Positions 35,493 to 44,190 of a stretch of 64,000 bases of DNA are shown piece by piece; position 1 is the stretch's first letter, and every line of letters begins with the position of its first letter. Both the position numbers and the translations under genes were made by a program. The notes under the pieces were generated by a model. It was not told where the DNA came from and made no database searches. It worked only from the letters and a program-made list of their open reading frames with translations. The stretch covers positions 109,063 to 173,062 of the forward strand of contig NZ_JAOVZW010000023.1 in assembly GCF_026460885.1 (NCBI RefSeq). The letters are read 5' to 3'. The DNA is from Chryseobacterium formosum. Its GTDB lineage: Bacteria > Bacteroidota > Bacteroidia > Flavobacteriales > Weeksellaceae.

Positions 35493-36050
35493 ATGGTTTC
35501 AGCAGAGAAAATAATTTTAGGAATTGACCCCGGAACAGCCGTGATGGGATTTGGTTTAATATCAATAAAAAAAGAAAAAATGGAAATGATTTCCATTCAT
35601 GAATTGATTTTGAAAAAATACCCAAATCATGAAACCAAACTTAAATATATTTTTGATAAAACTTTAGCCTTAATTGACGAATTTCACCCCGATGAAGTTG
35701 CTTTAGAAGCTCCTTTCTTTGGAAAAAACGTACAGTCGATGTTGAAATTGGGAAGAGCTCAAGGTGTTGCAATGGCAGCAAGTCTGCACAGAAACATTCC
35801 GATTACAGAATATTCTCCAAAAAAAATAAAAATGGCAATCACCGGAAACGGGAATGCCAGTAAAGAACAAGTTGCGGGAATGCTTAAAAATCTATTGAAT
35901 CTAAAAGAATTCCCTACAAAATATCTTGATGCTTCCGACGGTTTGGCGGTTGCGGTTTGTCATCATTTTAATTCAGGAACGATTACAGATACAAAATCAT
36001 ATTCCGGTTGGGATAGTTTTTTGAAGCAAAATCCGGATCGCTTGAAATAA
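35493..36050 (+). CDS. ruvC: Crossover junction endodeoxyribonuclease RuvC
   Basis: 185 residues. Holliday-junction resolvase with the RNase H-like acidic site: Asp12 (ILGIDPGT), Glu72 (ALEAPFFGKN) and the C-terminal DASDGLAVAVCHH pair of Asp residues. All catalytic positions are present. The start is the only ATG that gives the standard N-terminus, yet it lies 6 nt from the -7 motif, so the mRNA is probably leaderless. Convergent with a lipoprotein gene after 7 nt. Confidence 0.95.
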   Translation: MVSAEKIILGIDPGTAVMGFGLISIKKEKMEMISIHELILKKYPNHETKLKYIFDKTLALIDEFHPDEVALEAPFFGKNVQSMLKLGRAQGVAMAASLHRNIPITEYSPKKIKMAITGNGNASKEQVAGMLKNLLNLKEFPTKYLDASDGLAVAVCHHFNSGTITDTKSYSGWDSFLKQNPDRLK

Positions 36051-36057
36051 ATCTTTG

Positions 36058-36468
36058 TTATTTCTCAATATATTCAGAAGGTGCAACCGAAAAATCTGTA
36101 GTTGGTTTTCCGTTTTTGTCGTAATAAACATAATTCAATGTAACTTCATTCTCTCTGAAATTCTTCATATCCGGTGAAGTTTTTATACTCTTCAAAGCCT
36201 CTTCTTTTGCAGCCGATTTATAATTACTGATTTCTTCGGGTTTCAATTCTTCTTTCACATCGTCAGTCAACGTGTAATTATATTGCAAAGTTCTATTTAT
36301 TTTTGCGGAAACACTGTCTAACCTTACTCCTTCACCCAAAATCTGAGGGGTCATTTTATTCATTGTTGCAGCAGCTTCTTTTAATTCATCATCAATTGTT
36401 TTTTCTTTTGAACACGATGAAAGAATTAAAACTGTAGAAGCAAAAGTTAGCATTAATAAGTTTTTCAT
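36058..36468 (-). CDS. Small lipoprotein of unknown function
   Basis: 136 residues from MKNLLMLTFASTVLILSSC, lipobox LSSC. The mature part is hydrophilic with a helical stretch (ELKEAAATMNKMTPQIL) and a C-terminal beta region (VTLNYVYYDKNGKPTTDFSVAPSEY). An upstream in-frame start at 36504 would precede the signal peptide and is not used. No family recognised. Confidence 0.75.
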   Translation of the reverse strand: MKNLLMLTFASTVLILSSCSKEKTIDDELKEAAATMNKMTPQILGEGVRLDSVSAKINRTLQYNYTLTDDVKEELKPEEISNYKSAAKEEALKSIKTSPDMKNFRENEVTLNYVYYDKNGKPTTDFSVAPSEYIEK

Positions 36469-36610
36469 AATAATATTTTTTTGAATGTATTTAAAGATAA
36501 GCAATTTTAAATTACAGAAATTAAGCCATAGAATAGTGTGATTTTAAGTCAATTTAAAATTACTTGGTAAAACATATTACTATTTGTAACATTGGTATTC
36601 TTTTTAATAC

Positions 36611-36618
36611 TAATTTTG
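36611..36618 (+). promoter_or_regulatory. -7 promoter motif for the 36634 gene
   Basis: TAATTTTG ends 15 nt before the ATG. A TTG at 36592-36594 is 16 nt upstream and could be the -33 element. Confidence 0.6.
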
Positions 36619-36633
36619 TATAAATTTTCAATA

Positions 36634-37704
36634 ATGAAAAACGCACAAGCAACTATAAATCAAACAAATCATAGAATAAACTGGTTTCAGAAATTCCTGT
36701 TACTCTGTTCAGGAGGAAATATTCATATCTTAAGAAAAACACCAAGTGAATGGAATAAATTTGCAGGAATCGGTGGAATTGTACTTTTCACAGCTGTTTT
36801 TGCAACATTATCTGCAGCTTATGCGATGTACACGATTTTTGATGATATTTGGGCATCCATCGGTTTCGGAATTCTTTGGGGTTTAATGATTTTTAATTTA
36901 GACCGATATATTGTTTCCTCAATAAAAAAAACAGGAACGTGGTGGAATCAGATACTAATGTCGATTCCGAGATTGATTTTGGCAACATTCTTAGGAATTA
37001 TTATTTCTAAACCATTAGAACTGAAAATTTTTGAGAAGGAAGTCAACAAGCAATTAAATACAATTATTCAGCGAAATAAAACAGAACTTCAAAAACAGAT
37101 GAACGGCAGAATTCTTCAGCAAAGCGGACCGTTTGATACAGAAAAAAAACAAATCTCCGATAAAATTGCTCAATACCAAAAGTCTTATGATTCTGCAGCG
37201 GTAGAACTGGAAAAAGAAATTTTGGGGAAACAGTCTACTTTGACAAGTGGAAAAGAAGGTTTCGGACCCAATGCAAAACGTAAACAAGAACTAAAAGAAC
37301 AACGAAGAAAGGATTTGGAAAACTATCAAAAACAAGTTTCTACGAGATTAGAATATTTAGACAAAGAAATTTCAAAAGTCTACACCAATCTTGAAACCGA
37401 AAGAAAGTCGACAGAAACTTTTGAAGATAAATTCAACGGATTTGCGGCCAGATTACAGGCTTTGGATGAATTAGGGAAAAACTCGGCAATCATAGCAACT
37501 GCAGCAACTTTCATTATGGGACTTTTTATCTGTCTGGAAATTTCACCGGTTTTGGTAAAACTTATTTCTGCTGTAGGACCTTACGATTATCTTTTAGAAA
37601 AAACAGAAAATGATTTCAGATTGTATTCTAAAGAAAAAATAGAAAAAGGAAATGCTTTGACTGATTTTAGAATTGATAATTTCAAAGACAAATTAAAACC
37701 CTGA
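36634..37704 (+). CDS. DUF4407 family membrane protein
   Basis: 356 residues. Three N-terminal membrane segments (about residues 43-68, 73-92, 104-124), with the family phrase GLMIFNLDRYIVSS after the second, then a long periplasmic or cytosolic coiled coil of about 140 residues rich in Lys/Glu/Gln (FEKEVNKQLN ... LETERKSTETFEDK), and a fourth membrane segment (about 290-320, FIMGLFICLEISPVLVKL). This layout matches DUF4407. Function unknown. Confidence 0.85.
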   Translation: MKNAQATINQTNHRINWFQKFLLLCSGGNIHILRKTPSEWNKFAGIGGIVLFTAVFATLSAAYAMYTIFDDIWASIGFGILWGLMIFNLDRYIVSSIKKTGTWWNQILMSIPRLILATFLGIIISKPLELKIFEKEVNKQLNTIIQRNKTELQKQMNGRILQQSGPFDTEKKQISDKIAQYQKSYDSAAVELEKEILGKQSTLTSGKEGFGPNAKRKQELKEQRRKDLENYQKQVSTRLEYLDKEISKVYTNLETERKSTETFEDKFNGFAARLQALDELGKNSAIIATAATFIMGLFICLEISPVLVKLISAVGPYDYLLEKTENDFRLYSKEKIEKGNALTDFRIDNFKDKLKP

Positions 37705-37921
37705 AAACCTTCATTTGTAGATAAATATCTATAGTGTTGTAGAAATACATCTACAAGATTGGTAGTTATTATATGACGAAACATTTCTAATTTTACATCG
37801 TAGAAAAAGAGAAACTTAACTTTATAATAACTATTACTTTTAAAAACACAAAAAAGATTACTGAGGGAAACTTTAGTAATTTGACGAAAAAATCTTCATA
37901 TGTCATGTGATTTGGACATTA
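37705..37921. other. Non-coding gap with nested inverted repeats
   Basis: The stretch holds a 7-bp hairpin (TTGTAGA/TCTACAA at 37737-37756), a perfect 11-bp inverted pair (TAGTTATTATA at 37763-37773 and its complement at 37823-37833) and two copies of TGACGAAA. No reading frame with a credible start is seen. It could hold a small RNA. Confidence 0.4.
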
Positions 37922-37949
37922 AAATGCCTCTGAAATTTCAGAGGCATTT
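37922..37949. terminator. Palindromic terminator after guaB
   Basis: A perfect 28-nt palindrome (AAATGCCTCTGAAA and its complement) with A/T-rich flanks on both sides lies 23 nt after the guaB stop. Confidence 0.75.
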
Positions 37950-37972
37950 ATTTTATTTTAAATATTCTTTTT

Positions 37973-39433
37973 CTACAAAGAATAATTCGGAGCTTCCTGC
38001 GTGATGATTACGTCGTGTGGATGAGATTCTTTCAATCCGCTTCCTGTAATCATTACCATTTTAGTTTCAGTTTGTAAAGCTTCAATATCTTTCGCTCCAC
38101 AATATCCCATTCCGGCTCTTAGACCACCTGTTAACTGGAAAATTACTTCTTCCAAAGACCCTTTACTTGGAACCCTTCCTTCAATTCCTTCCGGAACGAA
38201 TTTCTTAGCCTCACTTTGGAAATATCTTTCTTTTCCGCCTCTCTTCATTGCAGAAAGACTTCCCATTCCCTGATACGTTTTGAATTTTCTTCCCTGGAAG
38301 ATAATTTCTTCACCCGGAGCCTCATCAGTTCCAGCTAAAAGAGAGCCTAACATTACTGCTCCTGCTCCACTTGCGATAGCTTTTACGATGTCTCCTGAAA
38401 GTTTTATCCCTCCGTCTGCAATTACGGCTACATTTTTAGTCTGAGCATATTCGTAAACGTTATAAATAGCAGATAATTGAGGAACCCCAACTCCTGCTAC
38501 AACTCTTGTTGTACAAATCGAGCCAGGTCCAACACCTACTTTTAAAACATTTGCTCCAGCTTCAATCAAATCTTTAGCAGCTTCAGCTGTTACAATATTT
38601 CCACCAACGATATCCAAATCAGGATATGTTTTTCTGATTTCTTTGATTTTATTTAAAACCCCAATAGAATGCCCGTGTGCAGAATCGATACCGATAATAT
38701 CAACTCCGGCTTCAACCAAAGCAGCGATTCTGTCTAAAGTATCTTCACCTACACCAACTCCTGCACCAACAATAAGACGACCTTTCTGATCTTTATTTGA
38801 ATTTGGATATTCAAGCTGATTATCGATATCTTTAATCGTAATTAAACCTACCAATTTATTGTTTTCATCTACAATAGGAAGCTTTTCAACTCTACTTTTA
38901 AGAAGAATTTCTTTTGCTTTTTCAAGGTTGGTATTTTTATCAGAAGTAATCAGATTATTTTTAGTCATGATTTCTTCAACCTTAAGGTCAAGATTTTCCT
39001 GATACTTAACATCTCTGTTGGTAATAATACCGATTAATGTATTCTCAGCATCAACCACAGGAAGACCAGAAATTTTATATTTCGCCATCGTCTCTTTAGC
39101 TTCTGCTAAAGTATGATCTTTTGAAAGCGTGACAGGATCAGAGATCATTCCGTTTTCAGAACGTTTCACTCTGTTTACTTGAGCAGCCTGTTCGGCAATA
39201 GTCATGTTTTTATGAATGAAACCCAAACCACCAACTCTTGCCAAAGCAATCGCCAAATCAGCTTCTGTTACTGTATCCATTGCAGCGGAAACTATCGGAA
39301 CATTAAGCGTAATTTTATCGGTAAGTCTTGATTTTAATGAAACCTGATTAGGTAAAACTTCAGAATAAGCAGGGACTAGAAGCACGTCATCGAAAGTGAT
39401 GGCTGTCTCTACAATTTTGTTATGAATAGACAT
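37973..39433 (-). CDS. guaB: Inosine-5'-monophosphate dehydrogenase
   Basis: 486 residues. Converts IMP to XMP with NAD, the committed step of GMP synthesis. The barrel has TFDDVLLVPAYSEVLP at the start, VGVGPGSICTTRVVAG with the catalytic Cys, and GGLRAGMGYCGA near the end. Two CBS domains occupy about residues 95-210 (KYKISGLPVVD, SRVEKLPIVDEN). Full length and all landmarks intact. Promoter motif just upstream; single gene with a terminator. Confidence 0.97.
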   Translation of the reverse strand: MSIHNKIVETAITFDDVLLVPAYSEVLPNQVSLKSRLTDKITLNVPIVSAAMDTVTEADLAIALARVGGLGFIHKNMTIAEQAAQVNRVKRSENGMISDPVTLSKDHTLAEAKETMAKYKISGLPVVDAENTLIGIITNRDVKYQENLDLKVEEIMTKNNLITSDKNTNLEKAKEILLKSRVEKLPIVDENNKLVGLITIKDIDNQLEYPNSNKDQKGRLIVGAGVGVGEDTLDRIAALVEAGVDIIGIDSAHGHSIGVLNKIKEIRKTYPDLDIVGGNIVTAEAAKDLIEAGANVLKVGVGPGSICTTRVVAGVGVPQLSAIYNVYEYAQTKNVAVIADGGIKLSGDIVKAIASGAGAVMLGSLLAGTDEAPGEEIIFQGRKFKTYQGMGSLSAMKRGGKERYFQSEAKKFVPEGIEGRVPSKGSLEEVIFQLTGGLRAGMGYCGAKDIEALQTETKMVMITGSGLKESHPHDVIITQEAPNYSL

Positions 39434-39446
39434 CTTTACTTTCTTG

Positions 39447-39454
39447 CAAAATTA
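39447..39454 (-). promoter_or_regulatory. -7 promoter motif for guaB
   Basis: The minus strand reads TAATTTTG, ending 14 nt before the guaB ATG, which gives a very short leader. Confidence 0.6.
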
Positions 39455-39580
39455 AGGCTTTTTAATGAGATACGAAAATTGCTTTTAATAGTTTAAATAA
39501 AACTTAACAATTCATTCTATAAATCGCAAAAAAGCCACTCATAGAGTGACTTTAACAAAATAAATATGTTGAATATGAAA

Positions 39581-40081
39581 TTACTTATCCGTTGCTATAC
39601 TAATCATTTTGGAAATATCGTCTGCCGAAAAACTGCCTCTAACATCTAAAAACACCATATCTTTTTTAGAATTTACAGTAATCAGCATATTTTTAATCAT
39701 ATCTCCTTTTTGTCTTACTCTGATGTTTACATTGTCACCGTCGTGTCTGATAGTTGCCCAATCTTCGTAGTTTTCATTCTTTAAATAATTGGCGTAATCT
39801 TTCAACATTTTCTCGCTTCCATTGGCAACGGTCATCATTTTAATTTTTGAAACTTTCTTTACCATTGCAATCGCAGCTTCACTTTCACCCTCTTCTCTTA
39901 AAGCTTTTTTGATATAAGGTTTCGCTAAAAACAACGGAACATTAAAACTTGCAAACTGGGCATTTTGATAATCATAGTCAGAATTTGAGAAGAATGCAAT
40001 ATTCGGTTTGCTGGACACAATACAAGATTGCAGTAAAAATAAAGTACAACAAACGAGAAAAATGTTTTTGAAGATTTTCAT
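39581..40081 (-). CDS. DUF4252 family lipoprotein
   Basis: 166 residues, lipobox LQSC. The mature part matches DUF4252: short helix-rich region, then MLKDYANYLKNENYEDWATIRHDGDNVNIRVRQKGDMIKNMLITVNSKKDMVFLDVRGSFSADDI in blocks typical of the family. Last gene of the ECF sigma operon, 12 nt after the preceding gene. Role unknown; families of this kind are usually envelope-stress outputs. Confidence 0.85.
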   Translation of the reverse strand: MKIFKNIFLVCCTLFLLQSCIVSSKPNIAFFSNSDYDYQNAQFASFNVPLFLAKPYIKKALREEGESEAAIAMVKKVSKIKMMTVANGSEKMLKDYANYLKNENYEDWATIRHDGDNVNIRVRQKGDMIKNMLITVNSKKDMVFLDVRGSFSADDISKMISIATDK

Positions 40082-40093
40082 GGCTTTTGATTT

Positions 40094-41347
40094 TTAGTTG
40101 ATTTGATTTAAACTTCCCGCAGAAGATTTGCTGATGTTTGCTTCAATTTTAGGATTCCCTCTATATCTCACCGATCCTGCCGAAGAAGCTTTCACCGTTA
40201 ACTTATCTTTTGCATTTACAGAAGCGCTACTTCCAGACGTAGATTCTACAATTGCAGTATTTGATCTTAACTGATCTGCTTTACAAGATGCACCACTACT
40301 CGCATCGATGGATACATAATCAGTATTTCCTTCTAAAGTAACACTCGATCCGCTTGAGCTTTTCACCATAACTTTATCTGAACTGATTGAAGCTTTCACA
40401 TTAGAACCAGAGCTGGCTTCAAAATTTGATGTTCCAGAGATTTGAAACTTTGCAACAATCGCAGATCCGGAAGACGCATCAACATTCATCTCTCTTTCTC
40501 TGATTTCATTCACTGCGGTAAAATTCGAACCTGAAGAAGTTTTAATTCTATCCATTTTTGGAGAGGAAACATTTACACTTAAGTTTTTGAATCTTAAATT
40601 TTTTGTTCCTTTATTATCAATTGAAATTCTTAAAATTCCATTTTCCACTTTCGTGATTACATTCTGAAGTTTATCGGCATCAGCAAAAACTTTTACGCTT
40701 GTATTATTTTCCTGTGTAAAAACTATCTTTACGCCTGAACTAACTTCTAATCCTGAAAATTGTCCTACATTTCTATTTTCACCATTCAAATAAGAAGATG
40801 TATTGTCTGAAGTGAAACTGTTTGTGATTGTAGTTCTTGTAGTATTCGTTTTAGCTTCGCTGGAATTAATAATTTTATTGACATCATCCATAGAAAGTTT
40901 CCCGTCAAGCATGACCAAGATATTTTCTCCACCACCGCTATCAATACTTAAAAGCATATTTTCGAGTGTGCCGTCATTTTTCGCTTCCGATGATAGAAAT
41001 TTAATTTTACTTCCTGCATTTTTCACAGACATGATTTCACTGTAATTCAGTTTACTTAAATATGATGAAATTTCTTTATTTACATTCGCTAATTCTCCTC
41101 TCGTATTTTCTGTTATCAATACTTTAAGTCCGTCTATTTTGGAAAGCAAGGGTTTAATTTGATCTAATTCTGAATCGCCAATATTAAGATTACTGAGCAT
41201 TCCGAACATAGGTTTTGCAATTTTAATGGAAGTCACTCCTTCCACTTCCTGATATTTATCAAAAAGTTGGTCTAATTTATTTTTCTGCCCGTAAACATTG
41301 AAAAAATGTGAAAGAACAAGTGTGCATATAATGAGTATCTTTTTCAT
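40094..41347 (-). CDS. DUF4252 plus GIN (DUF2807) domain secreted protein
   Basis: 417 residues. Signal peptide (VYG-Q at about 20), a DUF4252 domain (about 25-170, ending LVMLDGKLSMDDV), a Ser/Thr-rich linker, and a C-terminal single-stranded beta-helix of the GIN/DUF2807 type (about 200-410: VGQFSGLEVSSGVKIVF ... repeated ASSGS rungs). The C-terminal rungs repeat SSGS roughly every 18-22 residues. It combines in one chain the domain of the next gene with an added helix. Third gene of the operon. Confidence 0.85.
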   Translation of the reverse strand: MKKILIICTLVLSHFFNVYGQKNKLDQLFDKYQEVEGVTSIKIAKPMFGMLSNLNIGDSELDQIKPLLSKIDGLKVLITENTRGELANVNKEISSYLSKLNYSEIMSVKNAGSKIKFLSSEAKNDGTLENMLLSIDSGGGENILVMLDGKLSMDDVNKIINSSEAKTNTTRTTITNSFTSDNTSSYLNGENRNVGQFSGLEVSSGVKIVFTQENNTSVKVFADADKLQNVITKVENGILRISIDNKGTKNLRFKNLSVNVSSPKMDRIKTSSGSNFTAVNEIREREMNVDASSGSAIVAKFQISGTSNFEASSGSNVKASISSDKVMVKSSSGSSVTLEGNTDYVSIDASSGASCKADQLRSNTAIVESTSGSSASVNAKDKLTVKASSAGSVRYRGNPKIEANISKSSAGSLNQIN

Positions 41348-41410
41348 GAGTTAAATTTAATTTTAGTTGATTACAAGCCTGATCAGTTGCATAATCTTAT
41401 TGTTAATAAT

Positions 41411-42079
41411 CTATTGTTCTACATTATCCATGACTTTGGCGTTCAACGCCTGATTAACATTGGTTGCCATTACCTGAAATGAATATTTTGTTATATTGAT
41501 CGCTTCTTCCATGTTTTCGATACGTTTTCCGTTAACGATAACATAAGAATCTTTATATCCTGTGGAATCTTTTAAAATATTATTTTTAAAAACTGCGTTT
41601 TGTACATATCTCGGCTTCGATTCTTTCTTAATTCTGCTTTTTTTAGAAAGAATTTCATCTAAAACATCTTTTTCCGCAATAGAATTTTCTATAAAAATGG
41701 AATCCCTTTTCGCTCCTGTAGCAGAATCTACAGTATGAACAGCAACCTGAACATCATGATTATGATTTTCATTAATAAAATCAGATTTCTGTTTCTGAAT
41801 TTCATTTTCAACCAATTTTGCCTGATCTACAATTTCACTGTTTTGATTATAATTAAATATAAAACCAAGACTTAAAAGTATCACAACACTTGCAGCCATC
41901 CAAGACCACTTCGGAAACGAAGGCTTTTTACCTTGAATTGGGATAATCGGAACTTCAGAAACCTCATCATCATTTCCTTCTGCTTTTTTTAGGAAATCTT
42001 CAAAATTCCAGTTCATTTTTTCTTCCTTTAAACTTTGGAAGACTTCTTTATATTTATCTTGAAATTTGTCGTTGCTCAT
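41411..42079 (-). CDS. Anti-sigma factor-like single-pass membrane protein
   Basis: 222 residues. The cytosolic N-terminus (about 1-65) contains the short helix NWNFEDFLKKAEG; one membrane segment follows (WSWMAASVVILLSLGFIF, about 73-90), then a periplasmic part with no recognised domain. The gene starts 26 nt inside the 3' end of the sigma gene, in another frame, which is the usual arrangement for a sigma/anti-sigma pair. No zinc-binding HxxxCxxC motif is seen. Confidence 0.82.
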   Translation of the reverse strand: MSNDKFQDKYKEVFQSLKEEKMNWNFEDFLKKAEGNDDEVSEVPIIPIQGKKPSFPKWSWMAASVVILLSLGFIFNYNQNSEIVDQAKLVENEIQKQKSDFINENHNHDVQVAVHTVDSATGAKRDSIFIENSIAEKDVLDEILSKKSRIKKESKPRYVQNAVFKNNILKDSTGYKDSYVIVNGKRIENMEEAINITKYSFQVMATNVNQALNAKVMDNVEQ

Positions 42080-42563
42080 AGCTCATCAATTGTGAGATTT
42101 GTTCTTTTACTTTTTGTCTTGCTCGCATCAGATTCACTCTTACTGCGTTTTCTTCCATTTCCAACATTTCAGAAATTTCAGACACATCATACTCTTCTAC
42201 ATCTTTCAAATGGATAACCATTTTTTGTTTTTCCGGAAGCTGATTAATAAAACCAATGATTTGTTCCTTCAAATTATTCACCTCCATACTGTAGAGTTCC
42301 GAACGGTGAAGTTGTAAATCCGCAAAACCTAATTTTACATCGTGATGCTTCAATCGGTTCAAACATTCATTTCTTACGGATTTTAAAGCATAGGATTTTA
42401 AATTTCCAAACTGCTCCAGCTCTTCTTTTTTCTGCCAAAATTTAATCATCAAATCCTGTACTACATCTTCGGCTTCATCGCTGCTCATAACAAACCTTTT
42501 CGCAAAACGGAACATCTCATCTCTGAGAATAAATACCGTATTCTTGAAAGTTTCGTGAGTCAT
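42054..42563 (-). CDS. ECF-family RNA polymerase sigma factor
   Basis: 169 residues. Region 2 reads FAKRFVMSSDEAEDVVQDLMIKFW and region 4 has the helix-turn-helix VSEISEMLEMEENAVRVNLMRARQKVKE after LPEKQKMVIHLKDVEEYD. Both are intact, so it should bind core polymerase and -35/-10 DNA. It heads an operon with the anti-sigma gene and two DUF4252-type secreted proteins, which are its most likely targets. No standard TAnnTTTG motif is found upstream, consistent with autoregulation. Confidence 0.93.
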   Translation of the reverse strand: MTHETFKNTVFILRDEMFRFAKRFVMSSDEAEDVVQDLMIKFWQKKEELEQFGNLKSYALKSVRNECLNRLKHHDVKLGFADLQLHRSELYSMEVNNLKEQIIGFINQLPEKQKMVIHLKDVEEYDVSEISEMLEMEENAVRVNLMRARQKVKEQISQLMSYEQRQISR

Positions 42564-42623
42564 AAGTTTTGTTTCTATTAATAAGACAACATGAAATCGA
42601 AATATATTACATTAAAAATAAAA

Positions 42624-42649
42624 AAACTTCAAAAAAGTTTTTGAAGTTT
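42624..42649 (-). terminator. Distal terminator for the 42830 gene
   Basis: AAACTTCAAAAA pairs with TTTTTGAAGTTT; on the minus strand it continues into T7. It lies about 180 nt past the stop codon at 42830, so the transcript has a long 3' tail. Confidence 0.6.
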
Positions 42650-42829
42650 CATTTTTATGTCGAAAAATCTATCAATTTTAAAACATTAAGTGGTATTAAG
42701 AATTTTAGAATTATTAAGTTGAACTTCGCTTTAAGAAGCATGCTTCATGAATATCTTCAGATGTTTACCTTAAAAAAACTTAACAACTTAATTTAATCTT
42801 AATGGTTCAAATATTTTATCAGTAAATTT

Positions 42830-43990
42830 TTAATAATTTTCAAAAACATGTTTAAAGATTGCCTTGTCACTATCAGTTAAAGGTAATTTTCTTCTTCCCA
42901 TTACTTTTTCAGCAACTTCGTAAGCTTTATCTAATTTAAAACGTTCATCATCTTTAAATCCGCCCCACGAAAAATTTTCAATTAAATTTGGAGGAAATCC
43001 TTCTTTGAAAATATTTGAAGCAACTCCAATTACAGTTCCTGTATTTAACTGAGTATTAATTGCTGTTTTAGAGTGATCTCCCATAATTAAACCTGCAAAT
43101 TGCAATCCTGTATCCTGAAAATCTTTTGTTCTGTAATTCCAAAGTTTCACATTTCCGTAATTGTTTTTTAAGTTGGACGAATTTGTATCCGCACCGAGAT
43201 TGCACCATTCTCCAATCACAGAATTCCCGACAAAACCGTCGTGACCTTTATTAGAATAGCCAAAAATAATGATGTTACTTACTTCGCCACCCACTTTAGA
43301 ATGTGGACCAACTGTAGTTGCACCATAAATTTTTGCTCCTAAATTAAATTTAGAACTTTCACAAAGCGCAATCGGACCTCGAAGATTACAACCTTCCATT
43401 ACTTCGGCATTTTTTCCGATGTAGATTTTTCCGGTTTTGGTATTAATCGTTGAAAACTCAACTTCCGCGCCTTCTTCGATGAACAAATCTTCTTTATTTC
43501 CTAAAAATCCATTAGTGGAAGATAATTCCTGTGAAGCTTTTCCTTTCGTCAATAGTTCAAAATCAAAATCTATCGCTTCTTTATTATAAGTAAATAAATC
43601 GGTCGGTTTTTTATAGAAAACAAGCTCTTCTTTAATATCAGTCATTTTTTCAATCTGATTTAAAGAAAAACCTTCCATATTAATTTTTGCGGCAACCAAT
43701 TCATCTTCATAAACCAAAGCTTCACCTTGTTTTAAATCTTTAATTTGTTGGATAACCGCTTCTGTTGGTAAAAAATTCGGAACTAAAAAAAGACTTTCCT
43801 TTTTTTCCGGATCTCTGAATTTCTGTTGAAGATACATTTCTGTAAACCACGAAATTTCAGTTGAGTCTAAAATTTTCTGCCATCTTTCAGAAAAGGTAAG
43901 AATTCCGCAACGCATTTCTGCAATCGGGCGTGTAAAAGTAAGCGGAAGAAAATCTTCCCAATATTGTGCATCGGAGAATACGAGTTGCAT
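42830..43990 (-). CDS. GlmU-like sugar nucleotidyltransferase/acyltransferase
   Basis: 386 residues. Matches the alternative bacterial GlmU-like family: N-terminal nucleotidyltransferase half (FSDAQYWEDFLPLTFTRPIAEMRCGILTF), then a left-handed beta-helix of hexapeptide repeats (about 180-340, IYIGKNAEVMEGCNLRGPIAL ... VIGVASNIFKEG). It probably supplies UDP-N-acetylglucosamine or a related sugar nucleotide for the envelope. The true GlmU has a different domain order, so the exact substrates are not settled. The stop is followed by a long untranslated tail. Confidence 0.85.
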   Translation of the reverse strand: MQLVFSDAQYWEDFLPLTFTRPIAEMRCGILTFSERWQKILDSTEISWFTEMYLQQKFRDPEKKESLFLVPNFLPTEAVIQQIKDLKQGEALVYEDELVAAKINMEGFSLNQIEKMTDIKEELVFYKKPTDLFTYNKEAIDFDFELLTKGKASQELSSTNGFLGNKEDLFIEEGAEVEFSTINTKTGKIYIGKNAEVMEGCNLRGPIALCESSKFNLGAKIYGATTVGPHSKVGGEVSNIIIFGYSNKGHDGFVGNSVIGEWCNLGADTNSSNLKNNYGNVKLWNYRTKDFQDTGLQFAGLIMGDHSKTAINTQLNTGTVIGVASNIFKEGFPPNLIENFSWGGFKDDERFKLDKAYEVAEKVMGRRKLPLTDSDKAIFKHVFENY

Positions 43991-43996
43991 TTTTTC

Positions 43997-44024
43997 AGAG
44001 GTTAGAGGTTAGAGATTAGAGATT
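43997..44024 (+). repeat. Four tandem 7-bp repeats AGAG(G/A)TT
   Basis: AGAGGTT, AGAGGTT, AGAGATT, AGAGATT follow directly upstream of the 42830 gene. Related but inverted sequence (CTCTAACTTCTAATTTCT) occurs at about 44104-44121, giving a rough inverted arrangement. Confidence 0.7.
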
Positions 44025-44141
44025 TAAAAGCTTATATCTTCAAGATTTTAATTTTTAATTTCTAATCAAAGCAAAAATACAAATAGTAAAGCTAATTTCT
44101 AAACTCTAACTTCTAATTTCTATCATTTTAATTCACAAAAA

Positions 44142-44169
44142 AAAGTCTTCCGAAAAATCGAAAGACTTT
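44142..44169 (-). terminator. Terminator after rpmE
   Basis: AAAGTCTTCCG and CGAAAGACTTT form an 11-position stem (one mismatch) around a 6-nt loop. On the minus strand it is followed by a long T run. Confidence 0.75.
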
Positions 44170-44190
44170 AAATATTGTAAAATCAAAAAA

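Noticed and set aside
42569..42796. 75-codon plus-strand frame in the gap before the sigma gene
   Set aside because: It has no promoter or recognised motif, crosses a terminator hairpin and encodes a Lys/Phe/Asn-rich sequence expected from AT-rich DNA.
43991..44190. CRISPR array or tRNA in the repeat-bearing gap before the GlmU-like gene
   Set aside because: The repeats are 7-bp tandem units without spacers, and no cloverleaf can be drawn from the sequence.
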